Shown here: positions 53,218-61,598 of the stretch, in pieces | Layout of the letters: the number at the start of each line of letters is the position of its first letter | Position numbering within the stretch: the stretch's first letter is position 1 | Assembly (NCBI RefSeq): GCF_003697785.1 | Contig: NZ_QOKZ01000013.1 | Coordinates: 1-64,000, forward strand | DNA from: Paracoccus alkanivorans | GTDB lineage: Bacteria > Pseudomonadota > Alphaproteobacteria > Rhodobacterales > Rhodobacteraceae | Direction: 5' to 3' | Length of the DNA: 64,000 bases | Translations under genes and position numbers: made by a program | The notes under the pieces: model-generated | The model's input: the letters and a program-made list of their open reading frames with translations, nothing else | What the model was told of the DNA's origin: nothing | Databases searched by the model: none

Positions 53218-54593
53218 CCCGCCCCTCCCGAAGCGCGCCCCCAGGGGCCGGCCACTCCTTTCGAGAGGCTGACACGCGGAACGCCCCATGGGTTGGCGGA
53301 GGCCGGGGCGGGTTCCGGTTCCGCCATATCGGGTTCGGGACCGAACAACGCCTCGCGCGTGCCCTGCTTGTCCATGGCATATTCGCGCGCCAGCATATTC
53401 ACGACATAGGCGCGCTTGGTATCCGGCCAGTCCTGATAGAGACGATAGAAAAGCGGTTTATGGGTGATGAACATCTGCCGCACATCATGCGGGGCAAGTT
53501 CGGACAGCAGCCGGTTGACCAGATCCCGCGCCGGTCCCCCGCTCCCCCGAAGGGCATAGAAATACGCCGGATCGCCGCTATCGATCACTGGCCAGTCACC
53601 ACCCTGTTCGGCATAGCGCTGCAACGCCGACAGGCCCCTGATCTCAGCAGGCAAATCCTCTCCCATACGGGAGGCGGCGCGTCGCAGGTCCGCCCTTGTG
53701 CCACCGCCGGTGTCGAGGCCAAGCCGGATCGCGGCATCCGCAAGAATAAAATCGATCTTCTGACGCAGAATCGCCGCGGCGTCACTGCCGCGCGCATTGA
53801 TGATCGGCTCGGCCAGGGCATTCCGCGCCAACCAGGCGGCCAGCACATGACGGTCCGAGATCGTCAGCACCAGAAACCCCTTTACCTCGATCTCCTGCGC
53901 CGGATCGGCAAAGATCACCGCCGGCTCCTGCGCGGAACGGATGACATAGACGCCACCAAAACGCCCGGTCCAGAAATCCGGCACCTCGAAATCCGTGTGA
54001 TCGAGCCGGATCGGGTGGCGCAGCACATCACCCGATCTCTTCGCCTGTCCGATCATCCGGGCGATCAGGACATCGTTCCACCAGGCATCCGGATCGGAAC
54101 GGAATTGCTCGATCATCGCGGTCAGCTTGTCGGCCTCGGCCACGTGGTTGCCGGTGGTATCGGCACTGACCCGGAGGCGGCGGATATCCGGCAGATCGGC
54201 AGGGCTTTGCAGCTGCCAGATCTGGTCATCAATCTCGCCGATGACGGCATCGCGGGCGGTCAGGCTGAAAAGCTGGCTCTCGTTATCGGTGATGAACCGG
54301 CGCAACACCTCGCGGAGAACCGACAGGTCGGCATTCAACATCGGCGCGGTCTTCTGCTCGGTCGTGAGCAGGATGAAATGACGATTACCCCCTTTCGGCG
54401 CCAGGTAGTCCATATCGCCAAGCTCGTCCCCGATCTCGGGCGAATGTCCGGAAATGTCGATATGGAACTCTGTCAGGGCGGTCTCCCGCCCGATCAGCTT
54501 TTTCAATGCGCGGTTATACAGGCCTGTCCAGGCCGCCGAATCCACCCGGATCAGGTTGCCGAACATCAGGCCCTTCTCGATGAGGCGTTTCAT
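53214..54593 (-). CDS. DUF6638-like protein, partner of the adjacent AAA+ ATPase
   Basis: 459 residues, soluble, no signal or membrane helix. The start MKRLIEKGLMFGNLIRVDSA and the segment ALTEFHIDISGHSPEIGDEL (about 39-58) recall DUF6638, which I remember next to an AAA ATPase in related genomes. The last 50 residues are Pro/Ala/Glu-rich. It begins 21 nt after the ATPase stop and is coupled to the small membrane protein. No catalytic motif can be named; a partner or adaptor role is inferred from linkage. Confidence 0.65.
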   Translation of the reverse strand: MKRLIEKGLMFGNLIRVDSAAWTGLYNRALKKLIGRETALTEFHIDISGHSPEIGDELGDMDYLAPKGGNRHFILLTTEQKTAPMLNADLSVLREVLRRFITDNESQLFSLTARDAVIGEIDDQIWQLQSPADLPDIRRLRVSADTTGNHVAEADKLTAMIEQFRSDPDAWWNDVLIARMIGQAKRSGDVLRHPIRLDHTDFEVPDFWTGRFGGVYVIRSAQEPAVIFADPAQEIEVKGFLVLTISDRHVLAAWLARNALAEPIINARGSDAAAILRQKIDFILADAAIRLGLDTGGGTRADLRRAASRMGEDLPAEIRGLSALQRYAEQGGDWPVIDSGDPAYFYALRGSGGPARDLVNRLLSELAPHDVRQMFITHKPLFYRLYQDWPDTKRAYVVNMLAREYAMDKQGTREALFGPEPDMAEPEPAPASANPWGVPRVSLSKGVAGPWGRASGGAG

Positions 54594-54614
54594 GTCTTGC
54601 AGCCTCTTATCACA

Positions 54615-56540
54615 TCAGGATTCCCCCGCGAAACGCCGCTTGGCCTCGGCCATCCGCTCCATCCCGCGAACGGTTTCCTCGATGGCAGCCTCGTCCGCGC
54701 TGTCGGAATAGCGCCATTCGCTATCGGCATAGCGGTTGATTTCCTGAACCACCATCTCTGTCGTGATCGGCTGGCGCAAGGCCTCGATCATCTCCAGCTT
54801 GCGTGCATAGGGCTGGTGCAGGAAGGGTTCGGGCGTCTCGAACCATTCGTCGGGCATGTCGAAATCCATCGCGCGGGCCTTGACGGCATCGGTGATGTTC
54901 TTGACCGCGCGGCCGGTGAAACGCGGCTCGGCCAGGGCGATGGCATGCAGGTAACTGCCCAATTCGGCCAGTGTCTCCAGCTTGCCGAAATCGCGGCTCA
55001 CCTCGTCGAAGACGCGCGCCAGCCCCGCCTCGGCCGGGCGGGAATGGCCGGCATAGCTATCCGCCACGGCCTTTTGCATCGCCTGCGCCCGCATCAGATC
55101 GTGATCGCCCACCGGGATCTGATGGCGCTTGCCCAGCAACAGGGCGAGAATGTCGATATAATCGTCCCGCGTTACCGGTCCATCGATCAGGAACCGGGCT
55201 GCGGCACGCTGGCGCAGGGCATCGTCGATATTCTCGGCATGGTTGCTGAACATCCCGAAGGTGCAATTGCCGCGCACCACCGTGGAGGCACCGGCGAAAG
55301 CCTCCATCAGCACGGCGGTGATTTCCTGCTGACCCGACGAGGATTGCCGGTCACCGCGCTTGCCCGCGATCTGGTCGATATCGTCGATCGTGCCGAAACC
55401 GATCGCCTTGGGGTCGATCACCGCGTCGATGAAGGCACGGGCATTCTGGCCGGATTTGCCCTGATAGCTGTCGATATTGTCCACCGACAGGTTGCGATAG
55501 CGGAAAGGATAGCCCGCAACCGTGCAGTAATCATTGATCATCCCGGCCATCATCTGGATCAGCGTGGTCTTGCCGGTGCCGGGACGGCCATCGCCAAGGA
55601 AGGTAAAGACAAAGCCGCCCAGTTCCACGAAAGGATTGCTCATCCGCTCGAAATCATAGGCGACGATCATCCGCGCCAAGCGCATCGCCTGATGTTTGGC
55701 AATGGCGTTGCCGATCACCTCCTCGGGTTTCTTGAAGGCCATGGTCAGGGCCGGGCCGCGGGATTTCGTGGCGGGAGCGAAGCCCGCTATGGGAAGATCA
55801 TCCGCCTCGACGCGCCAGCTTGCGCCGGTAAATGCGCCGATGCGCGCCGCAGTCTCCCCCCGGGAGGCGGTGGCGGAGGACAGCGCCTCGGCCCAGCCCA
55901 GCACGGTGGCGATCAGGGTTTCGTCATCGTTTGCGTGGCGCGCGAGGTTCTGATCCAGTTCCCATAGGGCACCTTGCAGGGCGGCCAGCGGGTTGTCGGT
56001 CAACACCTCGTCGCTGGTGATGCCCTCGATGCTATGGGAACCGGCATGCTCAGCCAGCAGGAAAGCCGCCGCATTGGCCATGACCGACAGCGCCGCCAGC
56101 GATTCGACCGCCAGCAACTCGGCGAATTCGCGGTGCCGGTCGGCGGGAAGCCGGCTTTCCAGATTGGTGCGTTTCAATTCGGCCGCCCCCGACCGCGCCG
56201 CCACCTCGTCGGCCACGGCAAGCGCGATGGCGATGGCACGGCGCAGGGCGCGGGCTACGGTCGCGGCGGCGGGGGTCGGCAATTCATCCCCACCGGCATC
56301 CTCGATCCGCTGAAGCAACTGGGTCCCTTCCGCCCGCGCCGTGGAGCGCCCCGCCAGCCCTGGCGTGGTCGAGCGGAAGCGGCGGGTCGTGCGTATGCCC
56401 GGAGACCGCTCCACCGGTGCAGCGGGGGCGGATTTGCCAAGACGCGGTGCATGCTCAAACCCGGTCAGCAGCGACAGGGCCTGGGGATAATGAGCCCGGA
56501 TCTCGGCCTCGGGCAGTTCCATTTCGTTACGCGCGTCCAT
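54615..56540 (-). CDS. AAA+ ATPase of an uncharacterised membrane-linked operon
   Basis: 641 residues. A 300-residue N-terminal region of mostly helical, Ala/Glu-rich sequence precedes the ATPase core: Walker A GDGRPGTGKTTLIQMM (about 317-332), Walker B-like IGFGTIDDIDQI (about 380-391), and a sensor/arginine region with GNCTFGMFSNHAENIDDALR and QRAAARFLIDGP. Classical AAA+ proteins have hhhhDE; here Walker B reads IDDID. A helical C-terminal lid follows. Gene neighbours are a coiled-coil protein, membrane proteins and DUF6638, so it may remodel a membrane-associated complex. Specific function unknown. Confidence 0.8.
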   Translation of the reverse strand: MDARNEMELPEAEIRAHYPQALSLLTGFEHAPRLGKSAPAAPVERSPGIRTTRRFRSTTPGLAGRSTARAEGTQLLQRIEDAGGDELPTPAAATVARALRRAIAIALAVADEVAARSGAAELKRTNLESRLPADRHREFAELLAVESLAALSVMANAAAFLLAEHAGSHSIEGITSDEVLTDNPLAALQGALWELDQNLARHANDDETLIATVLGWAEALSSATASRGETAARIGAFTGASWRVEADDLPIAGFAPATKSRGPALTMAFKKPEEVIGNAIAKHQAMRLARMIVAYDFERMSNPFVELGGFVFTFLGDGRPGTGKTTLIQMMAGMINDYCTVAGYPFRYRNLSVDNIDSYQGKSGQNARAFIDAVIDPKAIGFGTIDDIDQIAGKRGDRQSSSGQQEITAVLMEAFAGASTVVRGNCTFGMFSNHAENIDDALRQRAAARFLIDGPVTRDDYIDILALLLGKRHQIPVGDHDLMRAQAMQKAVADSYAGHSRPAEAGLARVFDEVSRDFGKLETLAELGSYLHAIALAEPRFTGRAVKNITDAVKARAMDFDMPDEWFETPEPFLHQPYARKLEMIEALRQPITTEMVVQEINRYADSEWRYSDSADEAAIEETVRGMERMAEAKRRFAGES

Positions 56541-56588
56541 TCAATCTTCTCTCAACCAATGTCTGCCTGAACATGTCAGCCATGCGTG

Positions 56589-57722
56589 TCAGCGATATCC
56601 GGCCACCCGGCCATTCGGTCCCGGCACGTATTTGCGAATCTCGCGGAAGCCCGCCGGGTCCAGCGCCGCCAGCGCCTGATAGGGCCGCTGCGGCAGGATC
56701 AGTGCACGGGTGGCACTGCTCGCCCCCTGCCCTGCACCATGGGTGTCCAACGGATCGAGGTGAAAGACCTGTCGCTCGACCACGCTGAAGAAACCGCTGG
56801 ATTCGACCGTCGCACCCTTGGCCCGCAAATCCTCGACCGTCATCGCCATCGCCCAATCCTCGCCGGTCGGAGCGCCCGCGTTCTCCAGCACCTGCCGGAT
56901 CGGCCCTTCCTGCACGGTGAAACTGTGCGAATAGACCGGGCCAAGCACGATCCGGCGCAGCCGATGCGGATGTAGCCGGTCGAAATCGTGATCGAAGCCC
57001 TGAGCGATGGTCAGCAATTGCAGCGAGGTGACCGATTGCGCCAGCAGATGCGCCCGCACTTCGGGCCAGCGCTTGGCATCCTCGATCAGCGGGTGGCGGC
57101 CGGTATCGTCCACCTCCATCAGATACAGCACCGGCACGTTGAGCTGGCTGTCATAGACCGCCCAATGCAAGAGCCAGCGCCGCCTCCCCCCTTCCTGCCC
57201 CGACAGCCAGAAACCCTGCGGATGCATCTGCGGCCAGAACAGCCCGCCCTTGGCAAGCGCCTCGTAATACAGCCGCTGCGACATGGCGTATTGCAGCCGG
57301 GTCGGGATCGACAATTCGCCGACGATCTCACGGATCATCCGGTCCTTGATGAGCTGCGTATCGGCTGTGCGGGCCAGTTCCTCGCCTGCCTGTGCGGCAT
57401 CGGCGGCGGTCTGTGCGATCTCGGACCAGACCGGCAGGCCGGATTCATGGATGTCGATGGTGACATGCTGCCGGAGCGGCCCGTCTATCCGGTTCGAGAT
57501 CAGGTATTTCATCGACAACGCGTCGATGCTGGCCTTTAGCGCCGAAAGATACCCGCCGATGACATCCGTCTCGATCCGGTTGAACAGCCGGTCACGAACC
57601 ATCTCGGCCAGCGCCGCGGGCAGCACGGTGGCGATGCGGCGCGTCTGGTCGAAAAAGGCGCGCGCGCTTGCCTCGTCATCAAGGCGGCGGTGGTCGGCGT
57701 CAAGATTGTCCGTTTCGGCCAT
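56589..57722 (-). CDS. Uncharacterised soluble protein of the AAA+ operon
   Basis: 377 residues from ATG 57722 (GGAAGGA about 6 nt upstream); upstream ATGs at 57743 and 57749 lack a site. The start overlaps the end of the membrane-protein gene by 23 nt. It is helical at the N-terminus (ASARAFFDQTRRIATVLPAA), with an aromatic-rich middle GLFWPQMHPQGFWLSGQEGG (about 185) and a C-terminal ERQVFHLDPLDTHG. No membrane helix or nucleotide motif. I cannot name the family; its place before the ATPase gene suggests a complex subunit or substrate adaptor. Confidence 0.7.
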   Translation of the reverse strand: MAETDNLDADHRRLDDEASARAFFDQTRRIATVLPAALAEMVRDRLFNRIETDVIGGYLSALKASIDALSMKYLISNRIDGPLRQHVTIDIHESGLPVWSEIAQTAADAAQAGEELARTADTQLIKDRMIREIVGELSIPTRLQYAMSQRLYYEALAKGGLFWPQMHPQGFWLSGQEGGRRRWLLHWAVYDSQLNVPVLYLMEVDDTGRHPLIEDAKRWPEVRAHLLAQSVTSLQLLTIAQGFDHDFDRLHPHRLRRIVLGPVYSHSFTVQEGPIRQVLENAGAPTGEDWAMAMTVEDLRAKGATVESSGFFSVVERQVFHLDPLDTHGAGQGASSATRALILPQRPYQALAALDPAGFREIRKYVPGPNGRVAGYR

Positions 57723-58059
57723 CAAGATCCTTCCCGCTCTCATCAACATGAAGCCACCAGTGCCAGAACCCCGATCCGGGGCCCGTTACCATCATATCCC
57801 GGCTACTTTTTAGAAGCTGCGACTGGCTCAAACCATTTAACCAAAGCCAGCGATGAATCGGACGAATACAGCCCACGAATACTATCGATAGAATACCCGC
57901 AAACGCGACAAGACCGGAAATCACATATAGCGGTCGATAAAGCAGATAGGGAATGATCTCTTCCCCCCATTTTTGGAGGATGTAGTTAACCACTCCCCCA
58001 GCAAGGATCATCAGCGTTCCCCAGAGAAATGCCCGCCTCGTTCGTTGCTGGAAGGTCAT
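57700..58059 (-). CDS. Small membrane protein of the AAA+ operon
   Basis: 119 residues from ATG 58059, which shares its A with the stop of the coiled-coil gene (TGATG). Two helices, FLWGTLMILAGGVVNYILQ (about 13-31) and LYRPLYVISGLVAFAGILSI (about 41-60), then a soluble C-terminal half with several tryptophans (WLWLNGLSQ, GFWHWWLHV). Base composition dips below that of neighbouring genes (AT-rich patches around 57900-57990). No family recognised. Confidence 0.68.
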   Translation of the reverse strand: MTFQQRTRRAFLWGTLMILAGGVVNYILQKWGEEIIPYLLYRPLYVISGLVAFAGILSIVFVGCIRPIHRWLWLNGLSQSQLLKSSRDMMVTGPGSGFWHWWLHVDESGKDLDGRNGQS

Positions 58060-59132
58060 CAACCACCATACAGGTTGCTGTCATGCTTCTCGACGATCTG
58101 GGCGAAGCGGCGGGCAAAGCGTTCGTCGGCCCTGGCCTTTTCCTCCAGCACCTTGCGGGCGAAGACCATGTGGTCGCCATGGGCCTCCAGCATATCGGCC
58201 ATGCGGTCATTGGTGGCGGTGCCGATGGCGGCCATGGCGGCCTGCGCCTCCTGGTCGGTCTTGACGCCGATCTCGTTGATGCGGTGCGCCACGTCCTGCT
58301 GCTGCGCGGTCTTGAGCGACTTGGTCAGAGCGTCATACAGCACCACACGCTGGCGCGTATCCGTCTGCAGCTTGTTGATCAGCACCATCTGCGTCGCCGC
58401 CTGGTTCTGCAGCGAATCCACCCAGGTCTTGCCCGCCTCGATATAACGCTCCAGCGTCTGCGACTTGGCCAGCGCGACCTGCTCTTCCTGCACCAGCGCG
58501 TTGTGATCCTTGTTGGCATTGGCCAGCTCGGTCTCGTAGCCGGTCCGCTCCGAGGCGTCGGTGGTCGAAGCGACCTTGTTTTCCAGCTCGATCAGCTTGG
58601 GATCCATCGCCGCGATCCGCTCGCGCAGGTTTTCCAGCGTCGCGACCACCTCTTCGCGCTCGGTCAGGGTCTGACCCAGATTCGCCTCGACCTTGTCCTT
58701 CTGCTCGTTCAGCAGCGCCAGTTGTCCCTCCAGCAGCCGGGTGATCATGTCGGATTTCGAGATCAGGTCCTGAAGCTTGTCGTCGATACTGGCGGCACGC
58801 AGACGTTCCTGCCGCATCGCCTCGGATTTGCCGCTGGCAAAGATGCCCACGAATTTCTCCCACCCGGTCTTGCTGCGAAGCTCGTCGAAATCCCTGGAGA
58901 ATCCCGAGGTCACATCGTCAAGCCCCATGATCAGCTCCGCGATATTGGCATTCATCGCATCGGTATGGGCGTGAACATCCGCGAGCGTGGCATTGGCCAC
59001 ATCCAGCGGCAGGTCCTCCACCTCCGCCTTGGCGGTGGCGCGGTCCAGAACCCTGGACATCTCAGCGATCTTGCCCTGCGCCTCTGCCACCTGTTTCTGG
59101 CTGTCGGTAATCTGCTGTTCCAGCGATGCCAT
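58059..59132 (-). CDS. Coiled-coil protein heading the AAA+ operon (distantly TelA-like)
   Basis: 357 residues, starting MASLEQQITDSQKQVAEAQG, with AGGAGG 6 nt before the ATG. Long amphipathic helices dominate: about 1-75 and 120-250 (ERIAAMDPKLIELENKVAST; QEEQVALAKSQTLERYIEAG). No signal or membrane helix. The arrangement of helices and segments such as QNQAATQMVLINKLQ resembles TelA/KlaA toxic-anion-resistance proteins, but the match is weak and I would not assert it. As first gene it would be the most expressed component, fitting a scaffold role. Confidence 0.7.
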   Translation of the reverse strand: MASLEQQITDSQKQVAEAQGKIAEMSRVLDRATAKAEVEDLPLDVANATLADVHAHTDAMNANIAELIMGLDDVTSGFSRDFDELRSKTGWEKFVGIFASGKSEAMRQERLRAASIDDKLQDLISKSDMITRLLEGQLALLNEQKDKVEANLGQTLTEREEVVATLENLRERIAAMDPKLIELENKVASTTDASERTGYETELANANKDHNALVQEEQVALAKSQTLERYIEAGKTWVDSLQNQAATQMVLINKLQTDTRQRVVLYDALTKSLKTAQQQDVAHRINEIGVKTDQEAQAAMAAIGTATNDRMADMLEAHGDHMVFARKVLEEKARADERFARRFAQIVEKHDSNLYGG

Positions 59133-59256
59133 CCCAAACCTCCTAATCCAACTCGAGGGGATCTTAGGCCATCAGCCGCCATGCGCAAGTCCGGGATGGG
59201 CAAAGAGTGAACGATCCATATTGCCACCGGTTGACCATGCGCCTAGCCTGACCCGC

Positions 59257-60525
59257 ATGAGTCACCTGAAAGATGCCATAGACGAGCGCCGCGACCAGCT
59301 GATCACGCTGACGCAGGACCTGATCCGCATTCCGACGCTGAACCCGCCGGGACGCCATTACCGCGACATCTGCGAATACCTGGAGGCGCGCATGTCCCCC
59401 CAGGGATGGCGCTGCGAACTGGTGCGCGCCCATGGCTCCCCCGGCGATTGCGAGGAATTCCCCCGCTGGAACATCATCGCGCGGCGACAGGGCGCGAGGC
59501 CTGGCGACTGCGTGCATTTCAACAGCCATCACGACGTGGTCGAGGTCGGCCATGGCTGGAGCCGCGATCCCTTCGGGGCGGAACTGGACGGCGACCGCAT
59601 CTATGGCCGCGGCGCCTGCGACATGAAAGGCGGTCTGGCGGCCAGCATCATCGCAGCCGAGGCCTTTGTCGCCACCCATCCCGGCCATGCCGGCAGTATC
59701 GAGATCAGCGCCACCGCGGACGAGGAATCCGGAGGCTATGGCGGTGTCGCCCATCTGGCCGGACAGGGCGCCTTCGCCCATGTCGATCACGTCATCATCC
59801 CCGAGCCGCTGCACAAGGACCGGATTTGCCTTGGCCATCGCGGCGTCTGGTGGGCCGAGATCGAGACCCATGGCCGCATCGCCCATGGCTCGATGCCCTT
59901 CCTGGGCGATTGCGCCGTCCGCCACATGGGCGCCGTGCTGGCCGAAATGGAGGCCGCGTTATGGCCCCTGCTGGCCGGGAAACACACCGAGATGCCGGTG
60001 ATCCCGGAAGGCGCCCGGTCCTCGACGCTGAACATCAACTCGATCCATGGCGGCGCAGTGGAACAGGCGGCGGACTATACCGGGTTGCCCGCCCCCTGCG
60101 TGCCCGACCGCTGCCGCATCGTGATCGACCGCCGTTTCCTGATCGAAGAGGATCTGGCCGAGGTCAAGGCCGAGATCGCCGCGCTCATGGAAAGGGTCAA
60201 GGCACAACGGCCCAGTTTCCGCTACGAGATCCGCGATCTTTTCGAGGTCATCCCCTCGATGACCGACAAGGAAGCCCCGGTGGTGCGCACGACCGCCGCC
60301 GCAATCCGGGATGTCCTGGGGCGCGAGGCCGGTTATGTCGTCAGCCCCGGCACATACGACCAGAAGCATATCGACCGGATCGGCAAGCTGAAGAACTGCA
60401 TCGCCTATGGACCGGGCGTGCTGGACCTGGCACATCAGCCGGATGAATGGATCGGCGTGCAGGACATGTCCGACAGCGCCAAGGTCATGGCGCTGGTGCT
60501 GGAGGATCTGCTGACAGGGTCTTAG
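59257..60525 (+). CDS. M20-family deacylase (ArgE/DapE-like metallohydrolase)
   Basis: 422 residues from ATG 59257. Metal and catalytic motifs: FNSHHDVVEVG (about 88-98), GRGACDMKGGLA (about 117-128), SATADEESGGYGG (about 150-162) and the late PGVLDLAHQPDEW histidine. Such enzymes release acyl groups from amino acids or diaminopimelate; the substrate is not certain. It is divergent from the coiled-coil operon, with a 124-bp gap that must hold both promoters. Confidence 0.88.
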   Translation: MSHLKDAIDERRDQLITLTQDLIRIPTLNPPGRHYRDICEYLEARMSPQGWRCELVRAHGSPGDCEEFPRWNIIARRQGARPGDCVHFNSHHDVVEVGHGWSRDPFGAELDGDRIYGRGACDMKGGLAASIIAAEAFVATHPGHAGSIEISATADEESGGYGGVAHLAGQGAFAHVDHVIIPEPLHKDRICLGHRGVWWAEIETHGRIAHGSMPFLGDCAVRHMGAVLAEMEAALWPLLAGKHTEMPVIPEGARSSTLNINSIHGGAVEQAADYTGLPAPCVPDRCRIVIDRRFLIEEDLAEVKAEIAALMERVKAQRPSFRYEIRDLFEVIPSMTDKEAPVVRTTAAAIRDVLGREAGYVVSPGTYDQKHIDRIGKLKNCIAYGPGVLDLAHQPDEWIGVQDMSDSAKVMALVLEDLLTGS

Positions 60526-60604
60526 GTGCCCGATATGCCGGGGGACCTCTCCTCCGGCCCAAGACAGGTTGCATCTGGCTGAACCCATCAGGCCCGGCAC
60601 GCCG

Positions 60605-60640
60605 CTTCTTCTTTGCCCCAATACCTCCGGGGGAGTCGCG
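60605..60640 (-). repeat. Dispersed intergenic repeat, copy 2
   Basis: On the minus strand it begins CGCGACTCCCCC and ends GGGGCAAAGAAGAAG, matching the unit at 52197-52230 with a 2-bp length difference in the middle. It follows fabI by 53 bp in fabI's orientation, as copy 1 follows doeD. It sits in the convergent gap between the M20 gene and fabI. Confidence 0.65.
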
Positions 60641-60653
60641 CGGCACGCGCGGC

Positions 60654-60670
60654 GGGGGCAGGCAGCCCCC
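60654..60670. terminator. Terminator-like hairpin between the M20 gene and fabI
   Basis: GGGGGC / GCCCCC stem with AGGCA loop, followed on the plus strand by TCTCT. It lies 23 bp beyond the fabI stop and 128 bp beyond the M20 stop, in a gap between convergent genes. No other gene is visible in this gap. Confidence 0.5.
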
Positions 60671-60692
60671 TCTCTACCGTGGAAACGGGGAA

Positions 60693-61520
60693 TCAGTCCC
60701 GCTTGACCGTCTCGATATCCGGGGCGTCCACGGCCTTCATGCCGACGACGTGATAGCCGGCATCGACGTGATGCGTCTCACCCGTCACGCCCGCTCCCAG
60801 ATCAGACAGCAGATACAGTGCCGAATTGCCGACATCCTCCTGGCTGACATTGCGGCGCAGGGGCGAGTTCAGCTCGTTCCATTTCATGATATAGCGGAAA
60901 TCGCCGATCCCCGAGGCCGCGAGCGTCTTGATCGGCCCGGCCGAGATCGCGTTGACACGGATACCGTCCTTGCCGAAATCCTCGGCGAGATAGCGGACGC
61001 TGGCCTCCAACGCAGCCTTGGCCACCCCCATCACGTTGTAATGCGGCATGACCCGCTCGGCACCGTAATAGGTCAGCGTCAGCATGCTGCCCCCGTCCGG
61101 CATCATCGCTGCGGCACGCCGGGCGACGGCGGTGAAGGAATAGACCGAGATATCCATGGTCATCAGGAAATTCTCGCGCGTCGTCTCGGCATAGCGGCCG
61201 CGCAACTGCTCCTTGTCGGAAAAGCCGATCGCGTGGACCAGGAAATCCAGCTTGCCCCATTCCTTGTCCAGCCGCTCGAACAGGGCGTCGATGGAAGCAC
61301 CCTCGCCGACATCGCATGGCAGCACCAACGTCGAGCCCAGCTGCGCCGCAAGGGGATCGACCCGCTTCTTCAGCGCCTCGCCCTGGTAGGAGAAGGCAAG
61401 CTCGGCTCCCGCGCCGCCCAATGCCCGGGCAATCCCCCATGCGATTGATTTGTCATTGGCCAGACCCATGATCAGGCCCCGTTTTCCGGCCATCAGCCCG
61501 CTTGCATGTTCGCTTGACAT
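60693..61520 (-). CDS. fabI: Enoyl-[acyl-carrier-protein] reductase FabI
   Basis: 275 residues. The NADH-binding start GKRGLIMGLANDKSIAWGIA (about 12-31) has the FabI-specific spacing. The active-site tyrosine/lysine pattern YYGAERVMPHYNVMGVAKAA (about 153-172) is intact, as are AGPIKTLAASGI and the C-terminal GETHHVDAGYHVVGM. It catalyses the last reduction of each fatty acid elongation cycle and is the usual triclosan target. Confidence 0.96.
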   Translation of the reverse strand: MSSEHASGLMAGKRGLIMGLANDKSIAWGIARALGGAGAELAFSYQGEALKKRVDPLAAQLGSTLVLPCDVGEGASIDALFERLDKEWGKLDFLVHAIGFSDKEQLRGRYAETTRENFLMTMDISVYSFTAVARRAAAMMPDGGSMLTLTYYGAERVMPHYNVMGVAKAALEASVRYLAEDFGKDGIRVNAISAGPIKTLAASGIGDFRYIMKWNELNSPLRRNVSQEDVGNSALYLLSDLGAGVTGETHHVDAGYHVVGMKAVDAPDIETVKRD

Positions 61521-61598
61521 GAGGCGTTCCTCGCGGTTTCAAATTGCTTTCCGTGCTTAGGCCAAAGGTCTGGCAGCATCAAGCGCAAGGAGGCGAAG

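Noticed and set aside
53460..55967. 835-codon plus-strand frame opposite the AAA+ and DUF6638-like genes
   Set aside because: The length is striking, but the translation lacks domain motifs and the minus strand has a Walker A and coupled gene junctions. Low frequency of stops on the antisense strand is expected at this GC content.
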